This document shows positions 27,337 through 37,378 of a stretch of 64,000 nucleotides of DNA, one piece after another (position 1 is the first letter of the stretch; every line of letters begins with the position of its first letter). Location: contig JAGAMC010000049.1 in NCBI GenBank assembly GCA_017624915.1, forward strand, positions 85,815 to 149,814, read 5' to 3'. The translations under genes were made by a program, and so were the position numbers. This stretch comes from Oscillospiraceae bacterium. GTDB lineage: Bacteria > Bacillota > Clostridia > Oscillospirales > Oscillospiraceae. The notes beneath the pieces are model-generated. The model saw only the letters and a program-made list of their open reading frames with translations. It did not search any database and had not been told where the DNA came from.

Positions 27337-29802
27337 ATGGCGCATCGGACCACAGCAAAAATCGTGCTGTCAAAGGCTCTTTACGCCATTGACAAGCCCT
27401 ATGACTACCTTGTTCCAACCCAGCTGGAGCCGCAGCTGCAGCCGGGGATGCGCGTGCTGGTCCCCTTCGGGAACGGAAACCGCCCCTGCGATGGTATGGT
27501 GCTTACCCTGTGTCAGGACGATTCGGAGCAAAAGCTGAAGAGCATCCTCAGTATCCTGGATGACGAGCCGGTACTCAGCCTGCAGCTGATCAAACTGGCT
27601 CTTTGGATGCGGGAGCGATGCTTCTGCACGGTGTACGACGCAGTCAAAGCCATGCTGCCTGCGGGTCTGTATTTCTCTTTGCGGGATTGCTGCTGCCTGC
27701 GGCAGGGCATTGACAGGGAGCAGGCCTACGCCGCTGCCGGACAGTCTCCCGGCGCGAAAAAGCTGCTGGATATACTCTACGCCTGTCAGGGACGGGCCGA
27801 TATGGAACAGGTCCGGACCGCCTTTGGGACAAAATCTCCCACCGCCGCCATCAAACTGCTTTGCGAGCAAAATATCATTACTGTAGAGACAAGCGCTGCC
27901 AGATCAGTTAATGATAAGACCCAGCAAATCGCTGTCCTTGCCATTCCGGCGGAGGACGCCATGGCGCTGGTCGCATCCAAACGCAGGACCGCACCGCTCC
28001 ATTACAGCGTGGTGGAACTGCTGAGTGCTCTGGGCAGCGCAAGCGCAAAGGAACTGTGCTATTTCACCGGTGCTTCACCCACTACTCTGCGCACACTGGC
28101 TAAAAAGGGCATCATAACCCTTGAAAAGCAGGAGGTTCTGCGCAGCGTCAGCCTTGACGACGTAGAACCTGCCGCACCTGTAACCCTTAACGAGGAGCAG
28201 ACTGCCGCCTTTGAGAAACTGGACCGACTGGCCCGGAGCGAAAGACCTGCCGCCGCACTGCTCTACGGCGTGACGGGCAGCGGGAAAACGCAGGTGTATA
28301 TCAAGCTGATCGACAGCGCTTTGCAGCGCGGCCGCTCTGCCATGGTCCTTGTGCCCGAGATCGCCCTGACCCCTCAGCTGCTGCGCATCTTTGCCTCCCA
28401 CTTTGGTCAGCAGATCGCGGTGCTGCACAGCTCCCTGCGGGCAGGCGAGCGTTATGACGAGTGGAAGCGCATTAAAAGTGGACGAGCCCGGGTGGTCATT
28501 GGAACGCGCTCTGCTGTGTTCGCACCACTGACGGACATCGGCGTCATCATCCTCGACGAGGAGCAGGAAGCCTCCTACAAATCGGAGAACAGCCCGCGCT
28601 ATCACGCCCGGGATGTTGCCAAGTACCGCTGTGCGCAGGAAAACGCCCTGTTGGTGCTGGGTTCTGCCACCCCCAGCGTAGAGAGTATGTATTGTGCCCA
28701 GAACGGACAGTACCAGCTTGTACAGCTGACCCACCGCTACAACCGTCACGCGCTGCCGCAGGTCGTGATCGCGGACATGAAGCAGGAACTGCGCCGGGGC
28801 AACAATACGGCCATCAGCGCCCTGCTGAAAGAGGAGCTGGAGCGCAACCTTGAAAACGGGGAGCAGAGCATTCTGTTTCTCAACCGGCGCGGCGCAAGCC
28901 GTATGGTGTCCTGCGGCGAATGCGGCCATGTGCCGGAATGTCCCCGCTGTTCTGCCAATCTGACCTATCACTCGGCAAACGGGCGGCTCATGTGCCATTA
29001 CTGTGGACATTCCATCCGTCTGCCCGATTCCTGCCCCGAGTGCGGCGGCCTGCTGAACTTCATCGGCATCGGCACTCAGCGTCTGCAGGAGGAGTTGGAA
29101 GAACTTTTCCCCGGTATACCCGTGCTGCGCATGGACACCGATACTATCACTGCGGCCCACCCCCATGCCTACTTTCTGGATAAATTCCGGGAAGAAAAGA
29201 TCCCCATCCTCATCGGAACGCAGATGGTCGCCAAGGGTCTGGATTTTGAAAACGTAACCCTTGTGGGCGTTATTTCGGCGGACCAGTCCCTGTATGTAGA
29301 AGATTTTCGCGCCGGTGAGCGGACCTTTTCTCTGCTGACACAGGTGGTTGGGCGGGCAGGCCGGGGTGAAAAAACCGGCCGCGCCGTCATCCAGACCTAT
29401 ACACCGGAGCACGAGGTCATCCGCTTTGCCTGCGAGCAGGACTACGACAGCTTTTTCCTGCAGGAGCTGGAGCTTCGCCGTCTGCGGGGTCATCCGCCCC
29501 TGCGTGATATTACACTTATCACCGTTTCCGGTCCGGATGAAGCGGGGGTGCTGCGCACCTGCATGAAGCTGCGCGGAGGCCTTGAGTCCGGGCTGACCGG
29601 CGATGAAGTGGATGTTCGGATCCTGGGTCCCGCCCCGGCAAATATCACAAAGATCAACAACCGCTATCGCTATCGCATCACACTGCAAGGAAAAAGCACG
29701 CCCGAGCTGCGCCACCTGGTGGCCCATCTGCTCCGTGCGGTGCATCTGGATAAAGAAAGCAGGGGAGTTTCCGCCTTTGCGGACACCAACCCCATGGAAT
29801 AA
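27337..29802 (+). CDS. priA: Primosomal replication protein PriA (3'-5' helicase)
   Basis: 821 residues. The N-terminal 3'-DNA-binding domain (AIDKPYDYLVP) is followed by the helicase core with Walker A GVTGSGKTQ and a DEEQ box (DEEH in most PriA), and a zinc-binding insert with eight Cys (CGECGHVPECPRC, CHYCGH and CPECGG). It restarts stalled replication forks. The ATG at 27337 follows GGGGGCGGAG. It heads priA-def-fmt-rsmB-rlmN-prpC-prkC-rsgA, an order well known from Bacillus. Confidence 0.96.
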   Translation: MAHRTTAKIVLSKALYAIDKPYDYLVPTQLEPQLQPGMRVLVPFGNGNRPCDGMVLTLCQDDSEQKLKSILSILDDEPVLSLQLIKLALWMRERCFCTVYDAVKAMLPAGLYFSLRDCCCLRQGIDREQAYAAAGQSPGAKKLLDILYACQGRADMEQVRTAFGTKSPTAAIKLLCEQNIITVETSAARSVNDKTQQIAVLAIPAEDAMALVASKRRTAPLHYSVVELLSALGSASAKELCYFTGASPTTLRTLAKKGIITLEKQEVLRSVSLDDVEPAAPVTLNEEQTAAFEKLDRLARSERPAAALLYGVTGSGKTQVYIKLIDSALQRGRSAMVLVPEIALTPQLLRIFASHFGQQIAVLHSSLRAGERYDEWKRIKSGRARVVIGTRSAVFAPLTDIGVIILDEEQEASYKSENSPRYHARDVAKYRCAQENALLVLGSATPSVESMYCAQNGQYQLVQLTHRYNRHALPQVVIADMKQELRRGNNTAISALLKEELERNLENGEQSILFLNRRGASRMVSCGECGHVPECPRCSANLTYHSANGRLMCHYCGHSIRLPDSCPECGGLLNFIGIGTQRLQEELEELFPGIPVLRMDTDTITAAHPHAYFLDKFREEKIPILIGTQMVAKGLDFENVTLVGVISADQSLYVEDFRAGERTFSLLTQVVGRAGRGEKTGRAVIQTYTPEHEVIRFACEQDYDSFFLQELELRRLRGHPPLRDITLITVSGPDEAGVLRTCMKLRGGLESGLTGDEVDVRILGPAPANITKINNRYRYRITLQGKSTPELRHLVAHLLRAVHLDKESRGVSAFADTNPME

Positions 29803-29817
29803 AGGAGTGTTCTGCAC

Positions 29818-30303
29818 ATGCTGCGTACCATCATCACTCAGGGAGATCCCGTTCTGAACAAGGTTTCTCATCCTGTAACAAAATTCGACCAAAAGCTGTG
29901 GGATCTGCTGGATGATATGCGGGAGACCCTGACCCAGTCCAACGGCGTTGGCCTTGCGGCACCGCAGGTCGGCATTCTGCGTCGGGTCGTTCTTGTGATC
30001 AATGCAAACGACGAGGTTCTGGAGCTCATCAACCCCACCATCATCCACACGGAAGGGGAGCAGGAGGGGCTGGAAGGCTGCCTGAGCGTGCCCGGCAAGT
30101 GGGGCAACGTCAAGCGCCCCATGAAGGTCCGTGTCCGGGCCCAGGACCGCAACGGCCAATGGTTTGAGGTGGAGGACGAGGAACTGACCGCCCGCTGCTT
30201 CTGCCATGAGCTGGATCATCTGGACGGCCATCTGTTCAGCGAGCTTGCCGACCGCCTGTATACCTCTGAAGAGCTTGACGCCATGATGGCAGAAGAGGAG
30301 TGA
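29818..30303 (+). CDS. def: Peptide deformylase
   Basis: 161 residues. All three family motifs are present: GVGLAAPQVG (43-52), EGCLSVPG (86-93, metal ligand Cys88) and HELDH (130-134). It removes the N-formyl group from new proteins. fmt, which adds the formyl group to initiator tRNA, starts 3 bp after the stop. Confidence 0.97.
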   Translation: MLRTIITQGDPVLNKVSHPVTKFDQKLWDLLDDMRETLTQSNGVGLAAPQVGILRRVVLVINANDEVLELINPTIIHTEGEQEGLEGCLSVPGKWGNVKRPMKVRVRAQDRNGQWFEVEDEELTARCFCHELDHLDGHLFSELADRLYTSEELDAMMAEEE

Positions 30304-30306
30304 CCC

Positions 30307-31230
30307 ATGAGAATACTGTTTATGGGCACACCGGATTTCGCCGTTCCATCCCTTGCCGCTCTGGTTGATGCCGGACATGAGATCTGCGGTGTCTTCACCC
30401 AGCCGGACAAGCCCAAAAACCGTGGAATGAAGCTCCAGGCGCCTCCTGTAAAGGAGTTTGCCCTTTCACACGATATCCCCGTATTCCAGCCGGAAAGCGT
30501 CAAGGACGGCGCGGCTATGGACATCATCCGCCAGCTTGCTCCGGAGCTGATCGCCGTTGCGGCCTACGGACGCATCCTGCCCGTGGATATTCTGGAATAT
30601 CCTGCATACGGCTGCATCAATGTCCATTCGTCCCTGCTGCCCAAGTACCGTGGCTCTGCCCCCATCCACTGGGCCATCCTCAATGGCGATGAGGAAAGCG
30701 GCGTGACCATCATGCACATGGCCAAGGCCATGGACGCCGGTGATATCATCGCTCAGGCGGTCACTCCCATTGACCCCAACGAGACGGTGGAGACCCTCCA
30801 CGACCGTCTGGCCGGTATGGGCGCACAGCTGCTGACCCAGGTGGTTGAGCAGCTGAAAAACGGCACGGCTACCCGCACCCCTCAGGATGAAAGCAAGGTA
30901 ACTTACGCCCCCATGCTGTCCCGTGAGCTGTCACCCCTCGACTGGAACCGTACCGCAAAGCAGCTCCACGATCAGGTGCGCGGTCTCATTCCATGGCCTG
31001 CCACCACCACCGATATTATCGGCGACCAGCCTGTCAAGGTCTTCCAGACGGAGCAGACGGGCGCAAAGACGCAGGCCGCTCCCGGCACCATCGTTGCCGC
31101 GGATAAGAACGGTATCGACGTGGCCTGCGGCGACGGCATGATCCTTCGCATCAAACAGCTGCAGGCTCAGGGCGGCAAGCGCATGGCCGCCGCCGACTAT
31201 CTGCGCGGACACCCTGTCCATGCAGGCTGA
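30307..31230 (+). CDS. fmt: Methionyl-tRNA formyltransferase
   Basis: 307 residues. The N-terminal formyl-THF-dependent domain has FMGTPDFAVPSL, INVHSSLLPKYRGSAPIHWAI and the catalytic Asp in MDAGDI; a C-terminal OB-like domain follows. It formylates Met-tRNA for initiation, paired with def upstream. Confidence 0.97.
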   Translation: MRILFMGTPDFAVPSLAALVDAGHEICGVFTQPDKPKNRGMKLQAPPVKEFALSHDIPVFQPESVKDGAAMDIIRQLAPELIAVAAYGRILPVDILEYPAYGCINVHSSLLPKYRGSAPIHWAILNGDEESGVTIMHMAKAMDAGDIIAQAVTPIDPNETVETLHDRLAGMGAQLLTQVVEQLKNGTATRTPQDESKVTYAPMLSRELSPLDWNRTAKQLHDQVRGLIPWPATTTDIIGDQPVKVFQTEQTGAKTQAAPGTIVAADKNGIDVACGDGMILRIKQLQAQGGKRMAAADYLRGHPVHAG

Positions 31231-31266
31231 TCACACGACTGTAATACCAACAAAGGAGGTTTCTGT

Positions 31267-32595
31267 ATGGACGCAAGAGAAGCTGCCCTGCTCACCCTGA
31301 ATGCCTGTGAGCGGCAGGGAGGCTGGTCCGACGGCGTGCTGAAAAAGCAGCTTGCCCAGGCCCAGCTTGACCGCCGTGACGCCGCCCTTGCCACCCAGCT
31401 GTGCTTTGGTGTTCTGCAAAACCGCCTTTTGCTGGATTTCTATCTGTCCCGGTTCTCCAACATCCCCCTCAAGCGTATGGAGTCCAAGGTGGTGCAGGCC
31501 CTGCGCCTTGCCCTTTACCAGATGCTGTTCCTCTCCCGCATTCCCCACAGCGCGGCTGTGAACAGCGCCGTGGGCCTGACGCGGCAGCACTGCAAGAACC
31601 CCAGAGCCTCCGGCATGGTCAACGGTATTCTCCGGGCCGTGGAGCGCAGCCTTGATCGGCTGCCCGTTATTGATGAGGCCGACCACATCGGGTACCTGTC
31701 TACCCTCTACAGTCATCCCCGGTGGCTGGTGGAGGAATGGGTGCAGGCCCTTGGTGCTGAGCAGGCCGCACAGCTTCTGGCCGCCGACAACAGCGCTCCG
31801 CCCATTACCGCCCAGGTCAATACCTGCCGCATCAGCACCGCGGCCCTCCTGTCCGAACTGTCCCGGGAGGGACTGGACGCTCAGGTGCATCCCTGGCTGA
31901 ACGATTGTCTTATCCTGCGGGACACCGGCAGTGTGGAGGAGTTGGAAAGCTTCCGGGCCGGTCAGTTCTATATTCAGGACCCTGCCTCGCGGCTGTCCAT
32001 TGCCGCTTCCGGAGTTCAGCCCGGCATGCGTGTTCTGGACGCTTGTGCCGCACCGGGTGGCAAGTCTTTTGCCTTGTCAATGCTTATGGAGGACAGTGGA
32101 GAGGTGATCTCCTGTGATATCCACCCTCACAAGAAAAAACTCCTGCAGGCGGGCAGGGACCGGCTCGGCATCACCTGTATGCAGCCCACCACCGCCGATG
32201 CCACCGTATTTCGTCAGGAGTGGGCAGACGGCTTTGATCTGGTGGTGGCGGACGTGCCCTGTTCCGGTCTTGGCGTGATCCGCAAGAAACCGGACATCCG
32301 CTATAAGGAGCCCGACGCTCTGGCCGATCTTCCGCCCGTCCAGAGCCGTATTATCGCAAATGTGTCCCGCTACGTAAAGCCCGGTGGAGTGCTGCTCTAT
32401 TCCACATGTACCCTGCTGGAGCGGGAAAACCAGAACATTGTCAAGAACTTTCTGCTGGAAAACAGCGCGTTTTCTCTGGAGGCGTTTACCTTACCTGAGC
32501 CGTTCGGACAGGTGAATGAGGGGATGCTCACCCTGTGGCCCCACCTCCACGGAACAGACGGATTTTTCTTTGCCAAGCTGAGGAGACAGGCATGA
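31267..32595 (+). CDS. rsmB: 16S rRNA (cytosine(967)-C(5))-methyltransferase RsmB
   Basis: 442 residues. An N-terminal NusB-like RNA-binding domain (AREAALLTLNACERQGGWSD) precedes a SAM-dependent methyltransferase domain with VLDACAAPGGKSF, ADVPCSGLGVIRKKPDIR (PC motif) and a second catalytic Cys in YSTCTLLERENQ. CAAAGGAGG gives the ribosome-binding site. It overlaps rlmN by 4 bp. Confidence 0.96.
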   Translation: MDAREAALLTLNACERQGGWSDGVLKKQLAQAQLDRRDAALATQLCFGVLQNRLLLDFYLSRFSNIPLKRMESKVVQALRLALYQMLFLSRIPHSAAVNSAVGLTRQHCKNPRASGMVNGILRAVERSLDRLPVIDEADHIGYLSTLYSHPRWLVEEWVQALGAEQAAQLLAADNSAPPITAQVNTCRISTAALLSELSREGLDAQVHPWLNDCLILRDTGSVEELESFRAGQFYIQDPASRLSIAASGVQPGMRVLDACAAPGGKSFALSMLMEDSGEVISCDIHPHKKKLLQAGRDRLGITCMQPTTADATVFRQEWADGFDLVVADVPCSGLGVIRKKPDIRYKEPDALADLPPVQSRIIANVSRYVKPGGVLLYSTCTLLERENQNIVKNFLLENSAFSLEAFTLPEPFGQVNEGMLTLWPHLHGTDGFFFAKLRRQA

Positions 32596-33614
32596 TCGAT
32601 ATCAAATCCAAAAATCTTACGGAAATGACCGCGTTTTTCAAGGAGATGGGGGAACCCGGTTTCCGCGCCAAACAGGTTTTTCGCTGGCTGCACCGGGGTG
32701 TGACCTCCTTCGACGAGATGAGCGACCTTTCCAAAGGCCTGCGGGAAAAACTTTCCGCCACCTGTTATATCAACTCCCTGAAGGTGGAGCGCAAGCAGGT
32801 GTCTGCCATAGACGGTACGGTCAAGTACCTGTGGAGACTGCCTGATGACAACTGCATCGAGACGGTTCTCATGCGCTACAAACACGGAAACTCCGTGTGT
32901 ATCTCCAGTCAGGTGGGGTGCAGAATGGGCTGTGCCTTCTGCGCCTCCACGCTGGGGGGAAAGGTGCGGGATCTGACCCCCTCCGAGATGCTGGATCAGG
33001 TCATGTTCACCCAGCTGGACAGTGGGGAGCCCATCTCAAATATTGTCCTTATGGGCATTGGCGAGCCGCTGGACAATTTCGATACCGTGATGCGCTTTCT
33101 GGAGCTTGTCAATTCCCCAGACGGGCTGAATATCGGTATGCGCCACATATCTCTTTCCACCTGCGGTCTGGCCGATAAGATCGATCTGCTGGCCCAGCGC
33201 AAGCTGCAGCTGACCTTGTCCGTCTCCCTGCACGCTCCGGATAACCAGACCAGATCCAAAATCATGCCCGTCAACCGCAGCGTGTGCGTGGAGCGGCTGA
33301 TGGAGGCCTGCCATAACTATTTCAAGATCACCGGGCGGCGTATCTCCTTTGAATACGCCATGATCGACGGTGTGAACGACTCGGATGCGCAGGCGGACCT
33401 GCTTGCAGGCCTGTGCAGGGGCATGGCAGCCCACGTCAACCTTATCCCACTCAACCACGTAGAGGAAAGCCCGCTGAAGCCCAGCAGACGCGTAAAAGAG
33501 TTCCAGCGCCGTTTGGAGGGGCACGGGATCACCGTGACCGTTCGCCGCAGACTCGGCAGCGACATTGATGCTTCCTGCGGTCAGCTGCGCCGCAAGGCCA
33601 TGCAGCAGCAGTAA
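32592..33614 (+). CDS. rlmN: 23S rRNA (adenine(2503)-C(2))-methyltransferase RlmN (radical SAM)
   Basis: 340 residues. The radical-SAM cluster motif CxxxCxxC is at Cys110, Cys114 and Cys117 (GCRMGCAFCAS), and the C-terminal mechanistic Cys is in IDASCGQL. It methylates A2503 of 23S rRNA, and often tRNA A37. The ATG at 32592 overlaps the rsmB stop. Confidence 0.96.
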   Translation: MIDIKSKNLTEMTAFFKEMGEPGFRAKQVFRWLHRGVTSFDEMSDLSKGLREKLSATCYINSLKVERKQVSAIDGTVKYLWRLPDDNCIETVLMRYKHGNSVCISSQVGCRMGCAFCASTLGGKVRDLTPSEMLDQVMFTQLDSGEPISNIVLMGIGEPLDNFDTVMRFLELVNSPDGLNIGMRHISLSTCGLADKIDLLAQRKLQLTLSVSLHAPDNQTRSKIMPVNRSVCVERLMEACHNYFKITGRRISFEYAMIDGVNDSDAQADLLAGLCRGMAAHVNLIPLNHVEESPLKPSRRVKEFQRRLEGHGITVTVRRRLGSDIDASCGQLRRKAMQQQ

Positions 33615-33638
33615 CCATAGAAAAGAGGCGATACACAT

Positions 33639-34364
33639 ATGGATATGTGGGGAACCACCAACCGGGGCGTAGTCCGGGAAGAAAATCAGGACGCATACTC
33701 CTTTGAAGCTCTGTCCGCCCGGCAGCTTTTGGCTGTGGTGTGTGACGGCATGGGCGGCGCCCGCGCCGGCAATGTGGCAAGCTCCATGGCCGTTTCCGAA
33801 TTTCTGGAGCGGTTTCATATGCTCTGGGAGGCAGGGGAGCGCAACCCTGCCATACTGCTGGAGCAGGCAGCTGCATGCGCCAATCAGGCCGTGCATCATC
33901 GCTCCACCACAGACAGCGACTGTTTCGGCATGGGCACCACCATGGTATGTACGTTTCTCGATCAGGACCATGCCACGATTCTGAACGAAGGGGACAGCCG
34001 CGCCTATTACATCACTCCCGAACGGATCCTTCAGATCACCCGTGATCACTCGCTGGTGGAAGATCTGGTCCGGAGAGGGGAACTGACCCCCGATCAGGCC
34101 CGGGTACACCCTCACAAGAACCTGATTACCCGCGCGCTGGGGGCAGAAGCCGACCTGCACGCCGATCTGTTTGACTTTGACACTGAGCCGAACAGCTTCA
34201 TTCTGCTGTGCAGCGACGGTTTGAGCAATTTGGTCTCCGATCAGGAGATCCTTTACGAAGTTCTTCACGGCGGCCCGGCAGAGGATTGCTGCCAGCGTCT
34301 GCTGGAGATCGCCATGAAACGCGGGGCGCCCGACAATGTCACGGTCGTCCTGATCCAGTGTTAA
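33639..34364 (+). CDS. prpC: PP2C-type serine/threonine protein phosphatase PrpC/Stp
   Basis: 241 residues. Metal-binding motifs are EENQDAY (Asp18), CDGMGG (Asp36) and, at the C-terminus, LLCSDGLSNLV and APDNVTVVLI. It reverses the phosphorylation by the kinase encoded 14 bp downstream, the usual PrpC-PrkC pair. Confidence 0.96.
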   Translation: MDMWGTTNRGVVREENQDAYSFEALSARQLLAVVCDGMGGARAGNVASSMAVSEFLERFHMLWEAGERNPAILLEQAAACANQAVHHRSTTDSDCFGMGTTMVCTFLDQDHATILNEGDSRAYYITPERILQITRDHSLVEDLVRRGELTPDQARVHPHKNLITRALGAEADLHADLFDFDTEPNSFILLCSDGLSNLVSDQEILYEVLHGGPAEDCCQRLLEIAMKRGAPDNVTVVLIQC

Positions 34365-34378
34365 GGAGGTGATTTGCC

Positions 34379-36376
34379 ATGGATCAGAATATTGGAAAAC
34401 TGCTTGATAACCGCTACGAGATCCTCGAACTGATCGGTGTGGGCGGCATGGCCAAGGTTTACAAGGCCAGATGCCACCGTCTGAACCGTCTGGTGGCAGT
34501 CAAGATCCTCCGGGATGACCTGTCTCAGGGCGCCGATTTCCGCCGGCGCTTCCATGACGAATCCCAGGCCGTCGCCATGCTGTCCCACCCCAACATTATG
34601 GCTGTGTACGATGTGAGCCGTTCCTCCGATCTGGAGTATATCGTGATGGAACTGATCGACGGCATTACCCTCAAGCAGTATATGCAGAAAAAGGGCAACA
34701 AGCTTAACTGGCGCGAGGCCCTGCACTTCATCACCCAGATCGTCAAGGCCCTTGGCCACGCCCACAGCCGCGGCATCATCCACCGTGACATCAAGCCCCA
34801 CAACGTTATGGTGCTTCGGGACGGCAGCGTCAAGGTGACCGACTTCGGCATCGCCCGGCTGGCCTCCGCCGGACACAGCACCCTGACGCAGGAGACGCTG
34901 GGTTCCGTGCACTATATTTCTCCTGAGCAGGCAAGAGGCAGCCATATCGATGCACGCTCCGACCTGTATTCCGCCGGCGTGGTCCTCTACGAGATGATCA
35001 CCGGCCGACTGCCTTTTGAGGGCGACTCGCCCGTCTCTGTGGCCATTCAGCACATCAACAGTATCCCGCTTTCCCCCAGAGAAATCAACGAGGACATCCC
35101 TGAAGCGCTGGAGGCCATCACCATGAAGGCTATGGCTCCCAACCCAGATAAGCGCTATGTCTCCGCAGACGCCATGCTGGCCGATCTGGAGGAGTTCCGC
35201 AAGAACCCCAGCATCAACTTTGAATATACCTCCGACGACCTGCGCTGCAGCCTCAGCGAAGGTAACGATACGGACGAAAAGACCCGTCCCGTCCCTGTAG
35301 CCGCATTCAGCAGTCCTGAGGCAGACAGCATCCAGCGTCGGGGCAGAGGGGTACAGCCTATCTCCGATGAGCCCGACAGCGACTTTGGCTACAACGACCG
35401 CCGCGACGGACCGGCCTGGCCTATCTTTGCCGCTGTGGCCGCCATCCTTTTGTTTACGGGACTTGTATTCTGGTTCCTTTACTCCACATTCATTCAGGAT
35501 ATGCTTACCCCTTCACCCACCTACACCATTCCCGCAATAGAGGGACTTATCTATGAAAGTGTAGTGAATGATACGGAGCGGCTCGGGGACTTTACCCTCC
35601 ACATCAGCTCTACCATCGCCAGCGAAGAGCCGGAGGGCACCATCCTGAAGCAGATCCCCGACGGCAACACCACTACAAAGGATCCCGCAGCCCAGATTTC
35701 CGTTACGGTCAGCAGCGGCCCGGAGATCATTGTTATGCCGGACGTCACCGGCAAGGAGTATATGAAGGCCCTCGTAGACCTGCAGAATCTGGGTCTGAGC
35801 GTTCCCGTGCCCGAGTATGTGACCGACGAAGAAGTGCCCAGCAACCACGTGGTATCCTTCACTCCGCTGGAGGGCACCATTCTGCGCCCCGGAGACAAGG
35901 TCCAGCTGGTGGTCAGCAAAGGACCTGCCGAGAAGCTTGAGACCGTGCCCCTGTTCATTGGCCAGACCGAGGAGTGGGCCCGCAATAAAATCAAGCTGCA
36001 GAACCTGACGGAGGGTACCATCTACCCCGTATGGAGCAGCGAGTACGAGGCCGGTATCGTGGTGGATCAGAGTGTTGCCGCCTATACCGAAGTACCTCAG
36101 GGTACGGTGATCAATCTGCAGGTGAGCAAGGGCGTGGATCCATCTACCTTGCCGCCTGCCGCCGTGACCAGGACCTTCAACATCTCTCTGCCCGTACAGG
36201 CAGCCATTATCCATGTGGTCGTCAGAGACGGCAGCGAAGTTGTTCTTGACCGCACCGTGGACAGCACGCTGGAAGCCATCCTGCCCTGTACCGTGACCGG
36301 AACAGGTGTCAAAAACTATGAGGTCTACTTTGACGGCACGCTGCAAACCACCCATACTGTGGACTTTAACAGCTGA
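34379..36376 (+). CDS. prkC: PASTA-domain serine/threonine protein kinase PrkC
   Basis: 665 residues. A cytoplasmic Hanks-type kinase domain (1-275; VHPxN-type loop as IIHRDIKPHNVM, DFG as TDFGIA, IGVGGMAKVYKA at the P-loop), one membrane helix at about 350-370 (PIFAAVAAILLFTGLVFWFLY), then three extracellular PASTA repeats and a C-terminal beta-rich domain. PASTA domains bind muropeptides, and PrkC links cell-wall state to growth and spore germination. TTAAGGAGGTGA precedes the ATG. Confidence 0.97.
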   Translation: MDQNIGKLLDNRYEILELIGVGGMAKVYKARCHRLNRLVAVKILRDDLSQGADFRRRFHDESQAVAMLSHPNIMAVYDVSRSSDLEYIVMELIDGITLKQYMQKKGNKLNWREALHFITQIVKALGHAHSRGIIHRDIKPHNVMVLRDGSVKVTDFGIARLASAGHSTLTQETLGSVHYISPEQARGSHIDARSDLYSAGVVLYEMITGRLPFEGDSPVSVAIQHINSIPLSPREINEDIPEALEAITMKAMAPNPDKRYVSADAMLADLEEFRKNPSINFEYTSDDLRCSLSEGNDTDEKTRPVPVAAFSSPEADSIQRRGRGVQPISDEPDSDFGYNDRRDGPAWPIFAAVAAILLFTGLVFWFLYSTFIQDMLTPSPTYTIPAIEGLIYESVVNDTERLGDFTLHISSTIASEEPEGTILKQIPDGNTTTKDPAAQISVTVSSGPEIIVMPDVTGKEYMKALVDLQNLGLSVPVPEYVTDEEVPSNHVVSFTPLEGTILRPGDKVQLVVSKGPAEKLETVPLFIGQTEEWARNKIKLQNLTEGTIYPVWSSEYEAGIVVDQSVAAYTEVPQGTVINLQVSKGVDPSTLPPAAVTRTFNISLPVQAAIIHVVVRDGSEVVLDRTVDSTLEAILPCTVTGTGVKNYEVYFDGTLQTTHTVDFNS

Positions 36377-36377
36377 T

Positions 36378-37256
36378 ATGCAGGAAGGTATCATTGTGAA
36401 AGCCCTGAGCGGCTTCTATTATGTGCACAGCGGGGGAGAGCTTTTCTCCTGCAGGGCCAGAGGGAAATTCCGCCACGCCAAACTCTCTCCGCTGGTGGGA
36501 GACCGCGTGATTTTCACACCTCTGGAGGACCATACCGGAGCCCTGGACGAGATCCTGCCCAGAACCAACCAGTTCCTGCGTCCCGCAGTGGCAAATATTG
36601 ACCAACTGGTCATCATTGTCTCACAGGCTATCCCAATCACAGACCCGTTTCTCATCGACCGCATTATTTCTATCGCCGAAGGCAGAAGCTGCGACTGCGT
36701 GATATGCATAAACAAATGTGATCTGGACGCAGGGGAGGAGCTGTTCCGCATCTATACCCGCGCAGGGTTCCCCACCGTTCGTGTCAGCGCCGAAACGGGG
36801 GAAGGGATCGACCAGCTGAGACAACTCATATCCGGCAAGGTATCTGCCTTTACAGGTAACTCAGGCGTCGGGAAATCCAGCATTCTCAACGCCCTGCATC
36901 CCGGGTTCTCTCTGGCCACCGGCGACGTCAGCCAAAAGCTGGGCCGCGGCCGTCACACCACCCGACATGTGGAGCTGTTTGCGCTGGACGATCATACGCT
37001 TATCGCCGATACCCCGGGTTTCTCCTCCTTTGATACAGAGAAAATGGAGCTGTGCCGCAAGGAGGAGCTCCAGCACTGCTTCCGCGATTTCGCCCCTTAC
37101 CTTGATAAGTGTCAGTTTCCTGACTGTGCCCACATCAAGGAGCGGGGATGTGCCGTGCGCGAGGCGGCAGCGCAGGGGCATATCTCACCCACCAGACACG
37201 AAAGCTATGTGCGCCTTTATGAACAGGCACGATCCATCCCGGACTGGGAGCGATAA
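36378..37256 (+). CDS. rsgA: Ribosome small subunit-dependent GTPase RsgA
   Basis: 292 residues. An OB domain is followed by a circularly permuted GTPase domain (NKCDL before GNSGVGKSS and DTPGFSSF) and a C-terminal zinc finger (CQFPDCAHIKERGC). It assists late 30S maturation. The ATG at 36378 lies one base after the prkC stop. Confidence 0.95.
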   Translation: MQEGIIVKALSGFYYVHSGGELFSCRARGKFRHAKLSPLVGDRVIFTPLEDHTGALDEILPRTNQFLRPAVANIDQLVIIVSQAIPITDPFLIDRIISIAEGRSCDCVICINKCDLDAGEELFRIYTRAGFPTVRVSAETGEGIDQLRQLISGKVSAFTGNSGVGKSSILNALHPGFSLATGDVSQKLGRGRHTTRHVELFALDDHTLIADTPGFSSFDTEKMELCRKEELQHCFRDFAPYLDKCQFPDCAHIKERGCAVREAAAQGHISPTRHESYVRLYEQARSIPDWER

Positions 37257-37260
37257 TTCC

Positions 37261-37307
37261 ACACAAAAGCCGGCCGTTTTCCAATGGAAAGCGGCCGGCT
37301 TTTGTGT
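37261..37307 (+). terminator. Strong intrinsic terminator after rsgA
   Basis: Perfect 16-bp inverted repeat: ACACAAAAGCCGGCCG (37261-37276) and CGGCCGGCTTTTGTGT (37292-37307), with the T-rich arm at the 3' side. Confidence 0.85.
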
Positions 37308-37378
37308 CAGCACCCTGTACTGCGCATATACTGGAATAGCCTGCTTTGGCGGTAAAATTATGGGAGGAGGGTATTCGG

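Noticed and set aside
28075-30378. A 767-codon minus-strand open frame
   Set aside because: Shadow of priA and def; no start signal and no recognisable domain.
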